Assembly: GCF_030406045.1 (NCBI RefSeq)
Contig: NZ_CP128988.1
Coordinates: forward strand, 1,833,438 to 1,897,437
DNA length: 64,000 nucleotides
DNA from: Thiohalobacter sp. IOR34
GTDB lineage: Bacteria > Pseudomonadota > Gammaproteobacteria > Thiohalobacterales > Thiohalobacteraceae
Reading direction: 5' to 3'
This document shows positions 1 to 9,531 of this stretch, one piece after another; positions within the stretch are counted from its first letter, which is position 1, and every line of letters starts with the position of its first letter. The notes below the pieces were generated by a model. It saw nothing but the letters and a program-made list of their open reading frames with translations, was not told the origin of the DNA and did not search any database. The position numbers and the translations under genes were made by a program.

Positions 1-642
1 CGACAGGCCGCCGATGGCATAGCCGTCGAAGCCGATCCCGGTCAGGCCGGCCAGGGATTCGGCGCGCAGCTCGGGATACATCCCGCCCTGGACGATGCCG
101 AACAGGGCCGCCGGACTGTCGCCGTGCGCTGCCTTGGAGCGCCGCGCCCAGCGCAGCGAGAGACGCATCGACTCCGCCGCCTCCGCCGCCGTGGCGGGAT
201 AGGGCGTGCACTCGTCGAAGATCATCACCACGTCGGCGCCCAGGGCATGCTGCACGGCAATCGACTCCTCCGGACCGAGGAACACCCGGCTGCCGTCCAC
301 CGGCGAGCGGAACTCGACGCCGCGCTCGCTGATCTTGCGCATCTTGCCCAGGCTGAACACCTGGAAGCCGCCGGAATCGGTGAGGATGGGCCCCTCCCAG
401 TGCATGAAACCATGCAGATCGCCATGCGCGCGGATCACCTCGGTACCCGGCCGCAGCATCAGGTGGAAGGTGTTGCCAAGGATGATCTCGGCACCCGTGT
501 CACGCACCTCCTCCGGGGTCATGGCCTTGACCGTGCCGTAGGTGCCGACCGGCATGAAGGCCGGCGTCTCCACCGTGCCGCGCTCGAAGCTCAGCCGCCC
601 GCGCCGTGCCAGCCCGTCCGTCGCCATCAACTCGAACTTCAT
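1..642 (-). CDS. tgt: Queuine tRNA-guanine transglycosylase, 3' end outside window
   Basis: Exchanges guanine at position 34 of GUN-anticodon tRNAs for the queuosine precursor preQ1. The frame is open from an ATG at 642 to the window edge, giving 214 residues with the N-terminus [10 protein letters not shown]. Visible family motifs are [25 protein letters not shown], the active-site region [13 protein letters not shown] (Asp89) and FGIVQGG. The C-terminal half, with the second catalytic Asp and the zinc site, is beyond the window. It follows queA on the same strand after about 160 bp filled by a palindromic repeat. The queA-tgt order is the usual gammaproteobacterial one. Confidence 0.95.
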   Translation of the reverse strand, partial: MKFELMATDGLARRGRLSFERGTVETPAFMPVGTYGTVKAMTPEEVRDTGAEIILGNTFHLMLRPGTEVIRAHGDLHGFMHWEGPILTDSGGFQVFSLGKMRKISERGVEFRSPVDGSRVFLGPEESIAVQHALGADVVMIFDECTPYPATAAEAAESMRLSLRWARRSKAAHGDSPAALFGIVQGGMYPELRAESLAGLTGIGFDGYAIGGLS

Positions 643-657
643 TACTTCACCTCTCAA

Positions 658-821
658 CCGAGAGGCGTGAGAAGCGAGAGAGGATGGCCACGAAATCCAC
701 GAAACCCCCGAAAAGGATTATTGCGGCGCACGCGCTCTGCGCGGCGCCGTAAACACAAGACTTTCTTTCGCGGGTTTCGTGGATTTCGTGGCCATCATCC
801 CCCTCACACCTCACGCCTCGG
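658..821. repeat. Long inverted repeat of the GGCCACGAAA family
   Basis: The left arm (CCGAGAGGCGTGAG, then GATGGCCACGAAATCCACG) is mirrored by a right arm ending CTCACGCCTCGG, with a GC-rich centre around 722-750. The right arm overlaps the last codons of queA. The same GGCCACGAAA core occurs four to five times at about 42340-42740, so this is a dispersed family. In a queA-tgt transcript it would fold into a long hairpin. Confidence 0.7.
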
Positions 822-1829
822 CAAAAACATCGCATCGCCATAGCTGAAGAAGCGGTAGCCCTTGGCCACGGCGTGGCGGTAGGCGGCCATGACCTCCTCA
901 TAGCCGCCGAAGGCGCAGACCAGCATCAGCAGGGTGGACTGCGGCAGATGGAAATTGGTCAGCAGCGCATCCACCACCCGGAACTCATAGCCGGGGGTGA
1001 TGAACAGGCGGGTGTCGCCGCGGAACTCGGCCAGCTCGCCGCCGGCGGCAGCCGTCTCCAGGCTGCGCACCACCGTGGTGCCGACCGCTACCACCCGGCC
1101 GCCGGCGGCCCGGGTGCGGCGCACCGCCTCCACCGTGGCCGTCGGCACCTCCAGCCACTCGGCGTGCATGCGGTGCGCTTCCAGCCGTTCGACGCGCACC
1201 GGCTGGAAGGTGCCGGCGCCGACGTGCAGGGTGACCCGGGCACTCTCCACCCCTTGAGCCGCCAGCCGCTGCAGCATCTCGGCATCGAAATGCAGGCCGG
1301 CGGTGGGGGCGGCCACCGCACCAGGCCGGGCCGCGAATACCGTCTGATAGCGTTCACGGTCCTGGGGATCGTCGGCCCGCTCGATGTAGGGTGGCAGGGG
1401 CATGTGGCCGTGCGCGTCCAGCAGCTCGGGGAGCGGACGCGGGTCGAGGAAGCGCAGCCGGAACAGATCGTCCTCGCGGCCCAGCACCTCGACCTCCAGG
1501 CCGCCATCCAGCTCCAGCCGGGTCCCGGCACGCGGTGACTTGCTGGCCCTGAGCTGGGCCAGCGCCTGGTGGTCGTCGAGCAGGCGTTCGAGCAGCACCT
1601 CGACCCGCCCGCCGCTGGCCTTGCGGCCGTGCAGCCGGGCCGGGATCACCCGGGTGTCGTTCAGCACCAGCAGGTCACCGGGGGCCAGCAGGTCGAGCAG
1701 ATCGGGAAAGCGGCGGTCGAGGGGCCGATCACCGTCCAGCACCAGCAGCCGGCTGTCGCTGCGCCGCACCGGCGGCTGCTGGGCGATCAGGCCGGGCGGC
1801 AGGCTGTAGTCGAAATCGCTGCGTCGCAT
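804..1829 (-). CDS. queA: S-adenosylmethionine:tRNA ribosyltransferase-isomerase
   Basis: Transfers and isomerises the ribosyl part of SAM onto preQ1-tRNA, giving epoxyqueuosine. The protein has 341 residues, normal for QueA. The start at 1829 ([19 protein letters not shown]) fits the family N-terminus; an upstream in-frame start at 1982 would add 51 unrelated residues from a repeat. Recognisable segments are [42 protein letters not shown] and [19 protein letters not shown]. The last codons lie inside the arm of the 658-821 inverted repeat. It is probably cotranscribed with tgt. Confidence 0.96.
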   Translation of the reverse strand: MRRSDFDYSLPPGLIAQQPPVRRSDSRLLVLDGDRPLDRRFPDLLDLLAPGDLLVLNDTRVIPARLHGRKASGGRVEVLLERLLDDHQALAQLRASKSPRAGTRLELDGGLEVEVLGREDDLFRLRFLDPRPLPELLDAHGHMPLPPYIERADDPQDRERYQTVFAARPGAVAAPTAGLHFDAEMLQRLAAQGVESARVTLHVGAGTFQPVRVERLEAHRMHAEWLEVPTATVEAVRRTRAAGGRVVAVGTTVVRSLETAAAGGELAEFRGDTRLFITPGYEFRVVDALLTNFHLPQSTLLMLVCAFGGYEEVMAAYRHAVAKGYRFFSYGDAMFLPRREV

Positions 1830-1901
1830 GGCGCGGCATGGTAGCACAGCCGCTCTCCCGCCCCCCTGGCCCGCCTGGCGGCGGATACCGTATACTATCG
1901 G

Positions 1902-2097
1902 CCTGGTAACTGAATAAGCCGTGTTCAGCCGCCGTGTGCCTGTCTGCGGCAAGGCACACGGCGGCCGAACCCATTGAATCATGGAATGACCGGGGCTTCA
2001 GGCCTGTCCCGGTCCGGCGTTCCGGCCCTTGCCGGCGGGCCGCGCCTTGTCCCGGAACAGGCCTGAAGCCCTGAACACGGCATATTCAGTTACCGGG
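1902..2097. repeat. Palindromic MITE-like element between queA and tRNA-Leu
   Basis: The ends are inverted copies of CCTGGTAACTGAATAAGCCG and its partner CTGAACACGGCATATTCAGT. Inside are two more nested inverted repeats: CGCCGTGTGCC with GGCACACGGCGG, and GGGCTTCAGGCCTGT with ACAGGCCTGAAGCCC. No coding potential is convincing. Half-copies of the end sequence occur at 12347-12385 and 15680-15710. It occupies most of the gap upstream of queA. Confidence 0.65.
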
Positions 2098-2119
2098 TTA
2101 ATAGCACGCCTATGTCCCG

Positions 2120-2206
2120 GCCGGGATGGCGGAATTGGTAGACGCAGGGGACTCAAAATCCCCCGGTGGCAACACTGTGCGAGTTCGAGTCTCGCTCCCG
2201 GCACCA
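2120..2206 (+). tRNA. tRNA-Leu (anticodon CAA)
   Basis: The acceptor stem GCCGGGA pairs with TCCCGGC, followed by discriminator A and an encoded CCA. The D-arm GGCGGAATTGGTAGACGC is typical of class II tRNA-Leu. The anticodon stem GGGGA/TCCCC holds the loop CTCAAAA, giving anticodon CAA (UUG codons). A long variable arm and the T-loop TTCGAGT follow. Confidence 0.96.
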
Positions 2207-2347
2207 TTCACTCCCGGCCGAGCAGGCGGGATGCAGTCGGCGCTGCAGCAGGCGCCCCCTTTCGCCCTATAATTCAGTTTTGCCCGGTACTTCCGCCGGC
2301 AACCACCCTGCACCCCGCGGGCAGGCTTCAACCGAGGTACGCACGAC

Positions 2348-4909
2348 ATGGCTGGTACGCGATATTCACTCGAGGTCCAACCCCGGCTGCCCGAGCGGCT
2401 GGTCCGGCTGCGGGAGCTTGCCGACGACCTGTTCTACAGCTGGGACCGCCAGGTGCGCGGCCTGTTCTACCGGCTGGACCCCGAACTCTGGGCGCAGTGC
2501 GGCCACAGCCCCAAGCTGTTCCTGCGCCGGGTCGCCCAGGAACGGCTGGACCGGGCGGCGGAAGACCGCATCTTTCTCGAGGACTACAACCGCACCCTCT
2601 CCGCCTACGACACCTATCTGGAGAAGCAGCTGCGCAAGGGCATCGAGGAATACCTCGACCCCGAGCAGGATCTGATCGCCTACTTCTGCGCCGAGTTCGG
2701 GCTGCACGAGAGCCTGCCCATCTACTCCGGTGGCCTCGGCATCCTGGCCGGCGATCACTGCAAGGCGGCCAGCGATCTGGGCATCCCCTTCGTCGCCGTG
2801 GGCATGCTCTACCGCCAGGGCTATTTCACCCAGACCATCGACGGCCATGGCAACCAGATCGCCCACTACACCCCCACCCATTTCGAGGATCTGGCGATCC
2901 ATCCGGCGACGGTCGAGGGCGGCCAGGAGCTGCATGTCTTCATCGACCTGCCCGGCCGCCGGGTGATGCTCAAGGTATGGGAGGCCAAGGCCGGTCACAT
3001 CCGCCTCTACCTGCTCGATTCCGATCTGCCGGAGAACCAGGAGGCCGACCGCGCCATCACCTACCAGCTCTACGGGGGTGACATCACCACCCGCATCCAG
3101 CAGGAGATCGTGCTCGGCATCGGCGGGGTACGCGCGCTGCGCGCCCTGGGCCTGAAGCCCAGCGTCTGGCACATCAACGAGGGGCATGCCGCCTTCATGG
3201 TGCTGGAACGCTGCCGGGAGTGGGTCAAGCAGTCCGACCTGGATTTCGCCAGCGCCCTGGAACTGGTCGCCGCCGGCACCGTGTTCACCACCCACACCCC
3301 GGTGGCCGCCGGTCACGACATCTTCGACCATGACCTGATCAGCACCTATTTCAGCGACTACATCAAGGAACTCGGTATCGAGATGGACGAGTTCCTGGCC
3401 CTCGGCGCCAGCCCCAACAACCAGGGAGGCTTCAACCAGACCACCCTGGCTCTGCACGGTTCACGCTTCCACAACGGGGTGAGCCGCATCCACGGTGGCG
3501 TCGCCTCGCAGATGGAGGCCTACGTCTGGCCACAGATCCCCCCGGAGGAGAACCCCATCCGCCACGTCACCAACGGTGTGCACGTGCCGACCTTCCTGGC
3601 CCGGGACTGGGCCAACCTCTACGACATCCGCTTCGGCCGCGAATGGCGCAACGAGCTGTTCAACCCCGATTACTGGTCGCGCATCGACGAAATCCCCGAC
3701 CACAGTTTCTGGTCCCTGCGCCAGAGCCTGAAGGCCGATCTGCTGGAAGAAGTGCGGCGCCGCGTCACCCTGCAGCACCAGCGCAATGGCTGTTCCGACG
3801 CCCTGGTGGAGCGCCTGACCCGCTATCTGACCCCGCACGAGACCGACGTGCTGATCGTCGGCTTCGCGCGCCGCTTCGCCACCTACAAGCGCGCCACCCT
3901 GCTGTTCTCCGATCCCGACCGCCTGGCACGGCTGGTCAACGATGCCGAGCGGCCGATCATCTTCATGTTCGCCGGCAAGGCCCACCCCAGCGACATGCCC
4001 GGCCAGCACCTGATCCAGGTGATTCACGACTTCTCGCGGCGCCCCGAGTTCGCCGGGCGGATCATCCTCATCGAGGGCTACGACATGGCCCTGGCGCGCA
4101 AGCTGGTGACCGGCGTCGACGTCTGGCTCAACACCCCCGAATACCCGATGGAGGCCAGCGGCACCTCGGGCGAGAAGGCCGGCATCAACGGCGTGCTCAA
4201 CCTGAGCGTGCTCGACGGCTGGTGGGGCGAGGGCTACAACGGCGAGAACGGCTGGGCGATCACCCCGCACGGCCCGCAGTACGACGCCGCCTACCGCGAC
4301 CAGGAGGAATCGACCGAGCTGCTCGACATCCTGGAGAACCAGCTCATCCCGCTGTATTACGAGCGCAACGGCCACGGTTATCCCGAGGGCTGGGTGCGCA
4401 TGTCCAAGGCCTCGATCCGTTCCATCCTGCCGCAGTTCAACTCGGAACGGATGGTGATGGACTATATCCGCGACTTCTATTCGCCGGCCGCCCGCCAGCA
4501 GCGCGCCCTGGCCGACAACGGCCATGCCGGCGCCCGCGATCTGGCCGCCTGGAAGCGCAAGGTCTGGGCCACCTGGCCGCAGGTCTCGCTGCGCCGGCTC
4601 GACCCGCCCGTGGCCGAGGTGACGGCCGGCTCGCCGCTGGAGATCCGCGTCGCCGCCCGGCTGCACGGCCTGTCGGCGAAGGATGTCACCCTGGAATGCG
4701 TGGTCGGCGTGGAGGACAGCCACGGGGAATTCCAGGTCCGCGAGTGCTTCTCCTTCGAGGCGGACGGCACCGGCAGGGACGGCGAGACGCTGTTCTGCCT
4801 GCAGCTGCTGCCGCCGCTGCCCGGCCTGCAGTACTACAAGCTGCGCATGTACCCCAGCCACCCGCTGCTCAGTCATCCCTTCGAGACCGGCTGCATGCTC
4901 TGGCTGTAG
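2348..4909 (+). CDS. glgP: Alpha-glucan (glycogen/maltodextrin) phosphorylase, GT35
   Basis: Cytoplasmic enzyme that phosphorolyses alpha-1,4-glucan to glucose-1-phosphate using pyridoxal phosphate. The 853-residue protein is the short TIGR02094-like form. It starts with a DUF3417-type region (MAGTRYSLEVQPRLPERLVR, then LADDLFYSWD) before the phosphorylase fold. The segment SGGLGILAGDHCKAASDLG and the PLP-lysine region EASGTSGEKAGINGVLN (Lys near residue 610) are clear. The start ATG follows a GAGG about 10 nt upstream. It converges on malQ with 13 bp between stops, so no intrinsic terminator fits there. It belongs with the glg genes to the right. Confidence 0.94.
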   Translation: MAGTRYSLEVQPRLPERLVRLRELADDLFYSWDRQVRGLFYRLDPELWAQCGHSPKLFLRRVAQERLDRAAEDRIFLEDYNRTLSAYDTYLEKQLRKGIEEYLDPEQDLIAYFCAEFGLHESLPIYSGGLGILAGDHCKAASDLGIPFVAVGMLYRQGYFTQTIDGHGNQIAHYTPTHFEDLAIHPATVEGGQELHVFIDLPGRRVMLKVWEAKAGHIRLYLLDSDLPENQEADRAITYQLYGGDITTRIQQEIVLGIGGVRALRALGLKPSVWHINEGHAAFMVLERCREWVKQSDLDFASALELVAAGTVFTTHTPVAAGHDIFDHDLISTYFSDYIKELGIEMDEFLALGASPNNQGGFNQTTLALHGSRFHNGVSRIHGGVASQMEAYVWPQIPPEENPIRHVTNGVHVPTFLARDWANLYDIRFGREWRNELFNPDYWSRIDEIPDHSFWSLRQSLKADLLEEVRRRVTLQHQRNGCSDALVERLTRYLTPHETDVLIVGFARRFATYKRATLLFSDPDRLARLVNDAERPIIFMFAGKAHPSDMPGQHLIQVIHDFSRRPEFAGRIILIEGYDMALARKLVTGVDVWLNTPEYPMEASGTSGEKAGINGVLNLSVLDGWWGEGYNGENGWAITPHGPQYDAAYRDQEESTELLDILENQLIPLYYERNGHGYPEGWVRMSKASIRSILPQFNSERMVMDYIRDFYSPAARQQRALADNGHAGARDLAAWKRKVWATWPQVSLRRLDPPVAEVTAGSPLEIRVAARLHGLSAKDVTLECVVGVEDSHGEFQVRECFSFEADGTGRDGETLFCLQLLPPLPGLQYYKLRMYPSHPLLSHPFETGCMLWL

Positions 4910-4922
4910 AACGCCGGGAGAT

Positions 4923-6353
4923 TCAGCGGCCGTAGAGCGCGGCCAGCGCCCGCAGCCGCGGCGCCCGGTCCTCGCCGACCATCGACCAGTCGAAGCGCCA
5001 GCCCCAGTTGCCCTCTGTGACCCCGGGGGTGTTCATGCGGTGCTCGCTGCCCAGCTCCAGCACGTCCTGCAGCGGCACCACCGCAAGGGTCGCCACCGAA
5101 GCATAGGCGGCACGGATCAGTGCCCAGGGCATGTCGGCATCCCCGATCGCCAGATAGTCGCGCACATGGGCGCGCAGCGCCTCGTCGGCACTGCGGTACC
5201 AGCCGAGGCTGGTATCGTTGTCGTGGGTGCCGGTGTAGACCACGCTGAGCCGTTCGTGGTTGTGCGGTAGATAGGGGTTGTCGGCCCCGCCGCCAAAGGC
5301 GAACTGGAGGATCTTCATGCCCGGCAGGCCGAACTGCCGGCGCAGGGCCACGACCTCCGGGGTGATGGTGCCCAGATCCTCGGCCACCAGCGGCAGTTCA
5401 CCGAACACTTCCTGCAGTCGGCTGAAGAAACGCGCCCCCGGGGCCGGCTCCCAGTGGCCATCGACGGCGGTCTCCGCGTCGCCCGGTATCTCCCAGTAGG
5501 CCTCGAAGCCGCGGAAATGATCGAGCCGGATCAGGTCGAACAGCTCGCGCTGGGTCCGCAGCCGCTCGATCCACCAGGCGAAGTCATGCGCCGCCAGCGC
5601 CTCCCAGTCGTACACCGGGTTGCCCCAGCGCTGGCCGGTCTCCGAGAAATAGTCGGGCGGCACCCCGGCCACCACCCGTGGCCGACCGGCCGGGTCGAGC
5701 TTGAAGTACTCACGATGGGCCCAGACCTCGGCGCTGTCGTGGGCAACGAAGATCGGGATGTCGCCGAACAGCAGGATACCGTGGCGGTTGGCGTGCTCGC
5801 GCAGCTCACGCCACTGGCGGAAGAACACGAACTGTTCGAAGCGGGCCTGCTCGATGCTCTCCGCCAGGCGCTCGCCGGCCGCCGCCAGCGCCGCCGGCTC
5901 CCGGTCGCGCAGCGGTTCCGGCCAGTCCACCCAGGAGCGGTTCTGCTGCTCTTCGTGCAGTGCCCGGTAGAGCGCAAAGTCCTCCAGCCAGCCGGCATGC
6001 TCGCGGCGGAAGGCGGCGAAAGCGGCACGCTGGTCGGCATCGGCGTGCTGCCGGAAACCGGCCAGCGCCGCCGTCAGAACCTGGCGCCGCCCGCCGGCCG
6101 GCGGCGCATCCAGCCAGCCCCAGCGCCGCAGCCGCTCCAGGCAGATCAGCTGCGGATCGCCGGCATGCACCGACATGCACTGGTAAGGGGATCGGTCCTC
6201 GTGGGTGGGACCGAGCGGCAACACCTGCCAGACACGCTGGCCGCCAGCGACCAGGAAATCCACGAAACGAAAGGCCTCGTCCCCCAGCTCGCCGCCCGGC
6301 AGCGAGGTGGGGTGCAGCAGGATACCGGCCCGCCGTTCGCTGAAACGATCCAT
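4923..6353 (-). CDS. malQ: 4-alpha-glucanotransferase (amylomaltase)
   Basis: GH77 enzyme that disproportionates maltodextrins by moving glucan segments between chains. The 476 residues open with RRAGILLHPTSLPG, the family hallmark. Active-site segments are FDLIRLDHFRGFEAYWEIP (nucleophile Asp), PLVAEDLGTITPEV (acid/base Glu) and VYTGTHDNDT (third Asp). It is last in the minus-strand glgC-GH57-malQ operon, 20 bp after the GH57 stop. It likely recycles the short dextrins left by glycogen phosphorylase. Confidence 0.96.
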   Translation of the reverse strand: MDRFSERRAGILLHPTSLPGGELGDEAFRFVDFLVAGGQRVWQVLPLGPTHEDRSPYQCMSVHAGDPQLICLERLRRWGWLDAPPAGGRRQVLTAALAGFRQHADADQRAAFAAFRREHAGWLEDFALYRALHEEQQNRSWVDWPEPLRDREPAALAAAGERLAESIEQARFEQFVFFRQWRELREHANRHGILLFGDIPIFVAHDSAEVWAHREYFKLDPAGRPRVVAGVPPDYFSETGQRWGNPVYDWEALAAHDFAWWIERLRTQRELFDLIRLDHFRGFEAYWEIPGDAETAVDGHWEPAPGARFFSRLQEVFGELPLVAEDLGTITPEVVALRRQFGLPGMKILQFAFGGGADNPYLPHNHERLSVVYTGTHDNDTSLGWYRSADEALRAHVRDYLAIGDADMPWALIRAAYASVATLAVVPLQDVLELGSEHRMNTPGVTEGNWGWRFDWSMVGEDRAPRLRALAALYGR

Positions 6354-6373
6354 CCTGGAATCTCCCCCGCGGC

Positions 6374-8101
6374 TCAGTCGCCGCCCGGCTGGCCATGGCG
6401 CATCACCCCGCCATGCGCCACGGCAGCCGTCGTGCCGCCGAAGGAGAAGGCATGGGCGAGATACTCGGGGGCGCTGCGGCCGAGGCGTTGATAGAGATTG
6501 GCCAGCTGCAAGCGGAACAGGCGGTCGAAGTCCTGCACCGTGCCCGAAGGGTTGTAGTCACCGAACCACCAGAACCAGTCGGAACCCTCGCAGATGGCCA
6601 GTTGCTCCTCGGCGGCACGCAGGGTCTCGGCATCCAGCCGCCCCTCGGCAACGGTCTCGTCGAAGACCCGCTTGGCCTCGGCCAGCATCTCCCAGCCACG
6701 GTTCTTGTCGGCATCGCCGATCCAGGTGGAGAAGGTGCCATAGACCCAGCTCCCCGCCACCAGCCGGCTCAGTGGCGCGGCCTCCACCCCGACATCCAGG
6801 CAGGCGCTGAAGGTGGTGAGATTGAGCCGCGGGTGCTCCACCAGCTTCTGGTAGAGGGTACTGAGGAAGTAGTAGCCGTTCTCCGGGTAGTATTCCCAGG
6901 CGTTCTCGCCATCGAGGATGATCGACACCACCCGTCGCTCCACGGGCAGGCTGCCCTCGGCGGCAGCGATGTTCTCCAGATGATGAATCAGATTGGCAAC
7001 GGCATCGTCCGCATGCCAGTCGGAATAGGTGAAGCCGATGGCATCGGACAGGCCGTCGTCACGGAAGAAACAGGCCAGTTGTCTGCCTTGCAGATGATAG
7101 GGCCGGAACAGGCTGTCTTCCCGGCGCTGCTCCTGCTGGTGCGGGTCGCAGCGCAGGCTGTTGAACAGCACGCTCTCGCCGCTGGCCGCCCACTGGAAGC
7201 CGTGCTCCTCCAGCAGTTCCAAGGTCGCCTCGCTGACGCCCCCCTCCGAGGGCCAGCAGCCGCGGGCCTCGAAACCGAAATGGCGCCGGAAACAGCGCTG
7301 CGCCTCGCGCAGATGCCACTCGGCCCGTTGCCGACCACCGGGATAGGCCTCGATGCTGGGCAGACTGACCTCCGGCATGGCCTCGCGTGCCGCGTGCAGG
7401 TCGAGGAGCAGGGGCACGATGGGATGGGCATAGGGCGAGACCGAGAGCTCGATGCGGCCAGCTTCGGCCAGCCGACGGTAGCGTTCCACCAGGCCACCCA
7501 GCAACTCGCCGATGATGCCGAGCAGTTCGCGCCGTTCCTGCAAGCTGTAGCCGCGCGCCCTGTCCTGCAGGGCCTGGATGCGCCGGTCGCTGCGGCGCAC
7601 CGTCTCGCCCAGCCAGGCCAGGTGGTACCAGACCAGGATATCGGTGAAGAACTGCTCGTCGAGATAGCCCAGGGTCTGCGGATGTTCGATACACCAGCGC
7701 GCCATGTCCGCCAGCGCACGGTAGGCGGGGAAGCGGTCGATGAACCGTTTCTCGTTGGCGCGCAGGCAGGCGCGCAGCAGATGCAGCCGCGATTCGTCGT
7801 CGACCGGCGGCGCCGGGTGGGCCAGGCTGTTCAACAGGCTGTCGTGGATCACCCCGCCGCCATGCAGGAAACCCTGCACCTGGGCGGCATAGTCGTCCAG
7901 CTGATCGAGCAGCACCGGGGCGAAGTTGACCACCGCGCGCGCCTGCGGATTGGCCTCCAGATGGGCGGCCATGTCGACATAGTCCTTGATGGCGTGCAGA
8001 TAGGTCCAGGGCTGTTCGTACTGGCCGTTGTTGGTATCGCGGTACTGCGGCTGATGCATGTGCCACATCAGCACCACGTTGAGACGCCCCTCAGCGGACA
8101 T
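6374..8101 (-). CDS. Glycoside hydrolase family 57 protein
   Basis: A 575-residue GH57 enzyme, cytoplasmic by lack of a signal peptide. Region 1 is [10 protein letters not shown] near residues 13-22 (HxHQP motif). The nucleophile region is [16 protein letters not shown] (Glu) and the acid/base region is [16 protein letters not shown] (Asp). GH57 covers alpha-amylases, 4-alpha-glucanotransferases, amylopullulanases and branching enzymes, so exact activity cannot be fixed. A glgB of the GH13 type is also present nearby, which argues against branching enzyme. The start overlaps the last 11 nt of glgC, implying translational coupling. Family assignment is firm; substrate is inference. Confidence 0.9.
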   Translation of the reverse strand: MSAEGRLNVVLMWHMHQPQYRDTNNGQYEQPWTYLHAIKDYVDMAAHLEANPQARAVVNFAPVLLDQLDDYAAQVQGFLHGGGVIHDSLLNSLAHPAPPVDDESRLHLLRACLRANEKRFIDRFPAYRALADMARWCIEHPQTLGYLDEQFFTDILVWYHLAWLGETVRRSDRRIQALQDRARGYSLQERRELLGIIGELLGGLVERYRRLAEAGRIELSVSPYAHPIVPLLLDLHAAREAMPEVSLPSIEAYPGGRQRAEWHLREAQRCFRRHFGFEARGCWPSEGGVSEATLELLEEHGFQWAASGESVLFNSLRCDPHQQEQRREDSLFRPYHLQGRQLACFFRDDGLSDAIGFTYSDWHADDAVANLIHHLENIAAAEGSLPVERRVVSIILDGENAWEYYPENGYYFLSTLYQKLVEHPRLNLTTFSACLDVGVEAAPLSRLVAGSWVYGTFSTWIGDADKNRGWEMLAEAKRVFDETVAEGRLDAETLRAAEEQLAICEGSDWFWWFGDYNPSGTVQDFDRLFRLQLANLYQRLGRSAPEYLAHAFSFGGTTAAVAHGGVMRHGQPGGD

Positions 8102-9359
8102 GGTGCAGTTCCTGTCCCAGCATCTCCGGCGTGACCAGCACCACGCCCTGGGGCGTCAGGTGGAAACGCCTGGCGTCCTCTTCGGCATTCTCGCCGATGA
8201 CCGTGCCGGGAGGGATATGGCAGCCCTTGTCGACCACGGCGCGCCGCAGCCGCGCCCCTTCGCCGATCTGCACGTTGGGCAGCACCACGCTGTCCCGCAC
8301 CTGGGCATAGGAGTGCACCTTGACGTTGGAGAACAGCAGCGAATGGTGCACCGCGGCGCCGGAGATGATGCAGCCGCCGGAGACCATGGAGTCCACCGCC
8401 ATGCCGCGCCGGTCGTCGTCGTCGAACACGAACTTGGCCGGCGGCAGCTGTTCCTGGTAGGTCCAGATCGGCCACTTCTCGTCATACAGGTTCAGCTCCG
8501 GGGTCACACCGATCAGCTCCAGATTGGCGGCCCAGAAAGCATCCACGGTACCCACGTCGCGCCAGTAGGCCTGCTGCCCGGTGCTGGGATCGCGGAACGG
8601 ATAGGCCAGCACCTGATGCTTGCGGATCACCCGCGGAATGATGTCCTTGCCGAAATCATGGCTGGAGATGTCGTCATCGGCATCACGGATCAACTGTTCG
8701 AAGAGGAACTTGGTGTTGAACACGTAGATCCCCATCGATGCCAGTGCAACATCCGGCCGTCCGGGTATAGCCTCCGGCTCATCCGGCTTCTCGGTGAAAC
8801 GCATCACCCGTTTGTCCGCATCCACCGACATCACACCATAGGCCCTGGCCTGTTCCAGGCCGACCTCGATGCAACCGACGGTCATGTCGGCATTGTGCTG
8901 CACGTGCTCGGCGATCATCGGCCCGTAGTCCATCTTGTAGATATGGTCACCGGCCAGGATCAGCACGAAGTCCGGATTGTGCAGACGGATGATGTCCAGG
9001 TTCTGGTAGACGGCATCGGCCGTGCCCTGGTACCAGGATGTCTCGATGCGCTGCTGCGCCGGCAGCAGTTCGACGAACTCGCCGAACTCGCCACGCAGGA
9101 AGTTCCAGCCGCGATGGATGTGCTGGATCAGCGAATGGGCCTTGTACTGGGTGATGACGCCGATGCTGCGGATGCCGGAATTGAGGCAGTTGGAAAGAGG
9201 AAAGTCGATGATCCGGAACTTGCCGCCGAAGGGCACCGCCGGCTTGGCGCGCCACAGGGTCAGCTGCTTGAGCCGGGAGCCGCGCCCGCCGGCGAGGATC
9301 AGGGCCAGGGTGCTGCGGGTCAAGCGGCTGACGAAACGTTGGGTTTGTCCGCTGTTCAT
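8091..9359 (-). CDS. glgC: Glucose-1-phosphate adenylyltransferase
   Basis: Makes ADP-glucose, the glycogen precursor and usual control point. The 422 residues match the E. coli length. The start at 9359 ([16 protein letters not shown]) has a strong CCAGGAGGAACC ribosome site; the frame extends upstream to 9587 without family similarity. Motifs are [51 protein letters not shown] and [17 protein letters not shown]. The C-terminal left-handed beta-helix repeats are visible ([20 protein letters not shown]). It is first gene of the operon and divergent from glgB across a 172-bp spacer. Confidence 0.97.
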   Translation of the reverse strand: MNSGQTQRFVSRLTRSTLALILAGGRGSRLKQLTLWRAKPAVPFGGKFRIIDFPLSNCLNSGIRSIGVITQYKAHSLIQHIHRGWNFLRGEFGEFVELLPAQQRIETSWYQGTADAVYQNLDIIRLHNPDFVLILAGDHIYKMDYGPMIAEHVQHNADMTVGCIEVGLEQARAYGVMSVDADKRVMRFTEKPDEPEAIPGRPDVALASMGIYVFNTKFLFEQLIRDADDDISSHDFGKDIIPRVIRKHQVLAYPFRDPSTGQQAYWRDVGTVDAFWAANLELIGVTPELNLYDEKWPIWTYQEQLPPAKFVFDDDDRRGMAVDSMVSGGCIISGAAVHHSLLFSNVKVHSYAQVRDSVVLPNVQIGEGARLRRAVVDKGCHIPPGTVIGENAEEDARRFHLTPQGVVLVTPEMLGQELHHVR

Positions 9360-9531
9360 GGTTCCTCCTGGAAGATCCGCCCTATCGGGTCTGGCTGCCG
9401 CCGCACCCTGCCCTGCAGCGAACCACCCCCTTCGTGGCACTATGGTAACATTGAGCCATGGGGTTTTCGTGACCCCGATCAAGCTGCCGCCTCTTGCCTC
9501 GGCCGGCCTCGACCCAGCGACCCAGACCGCC

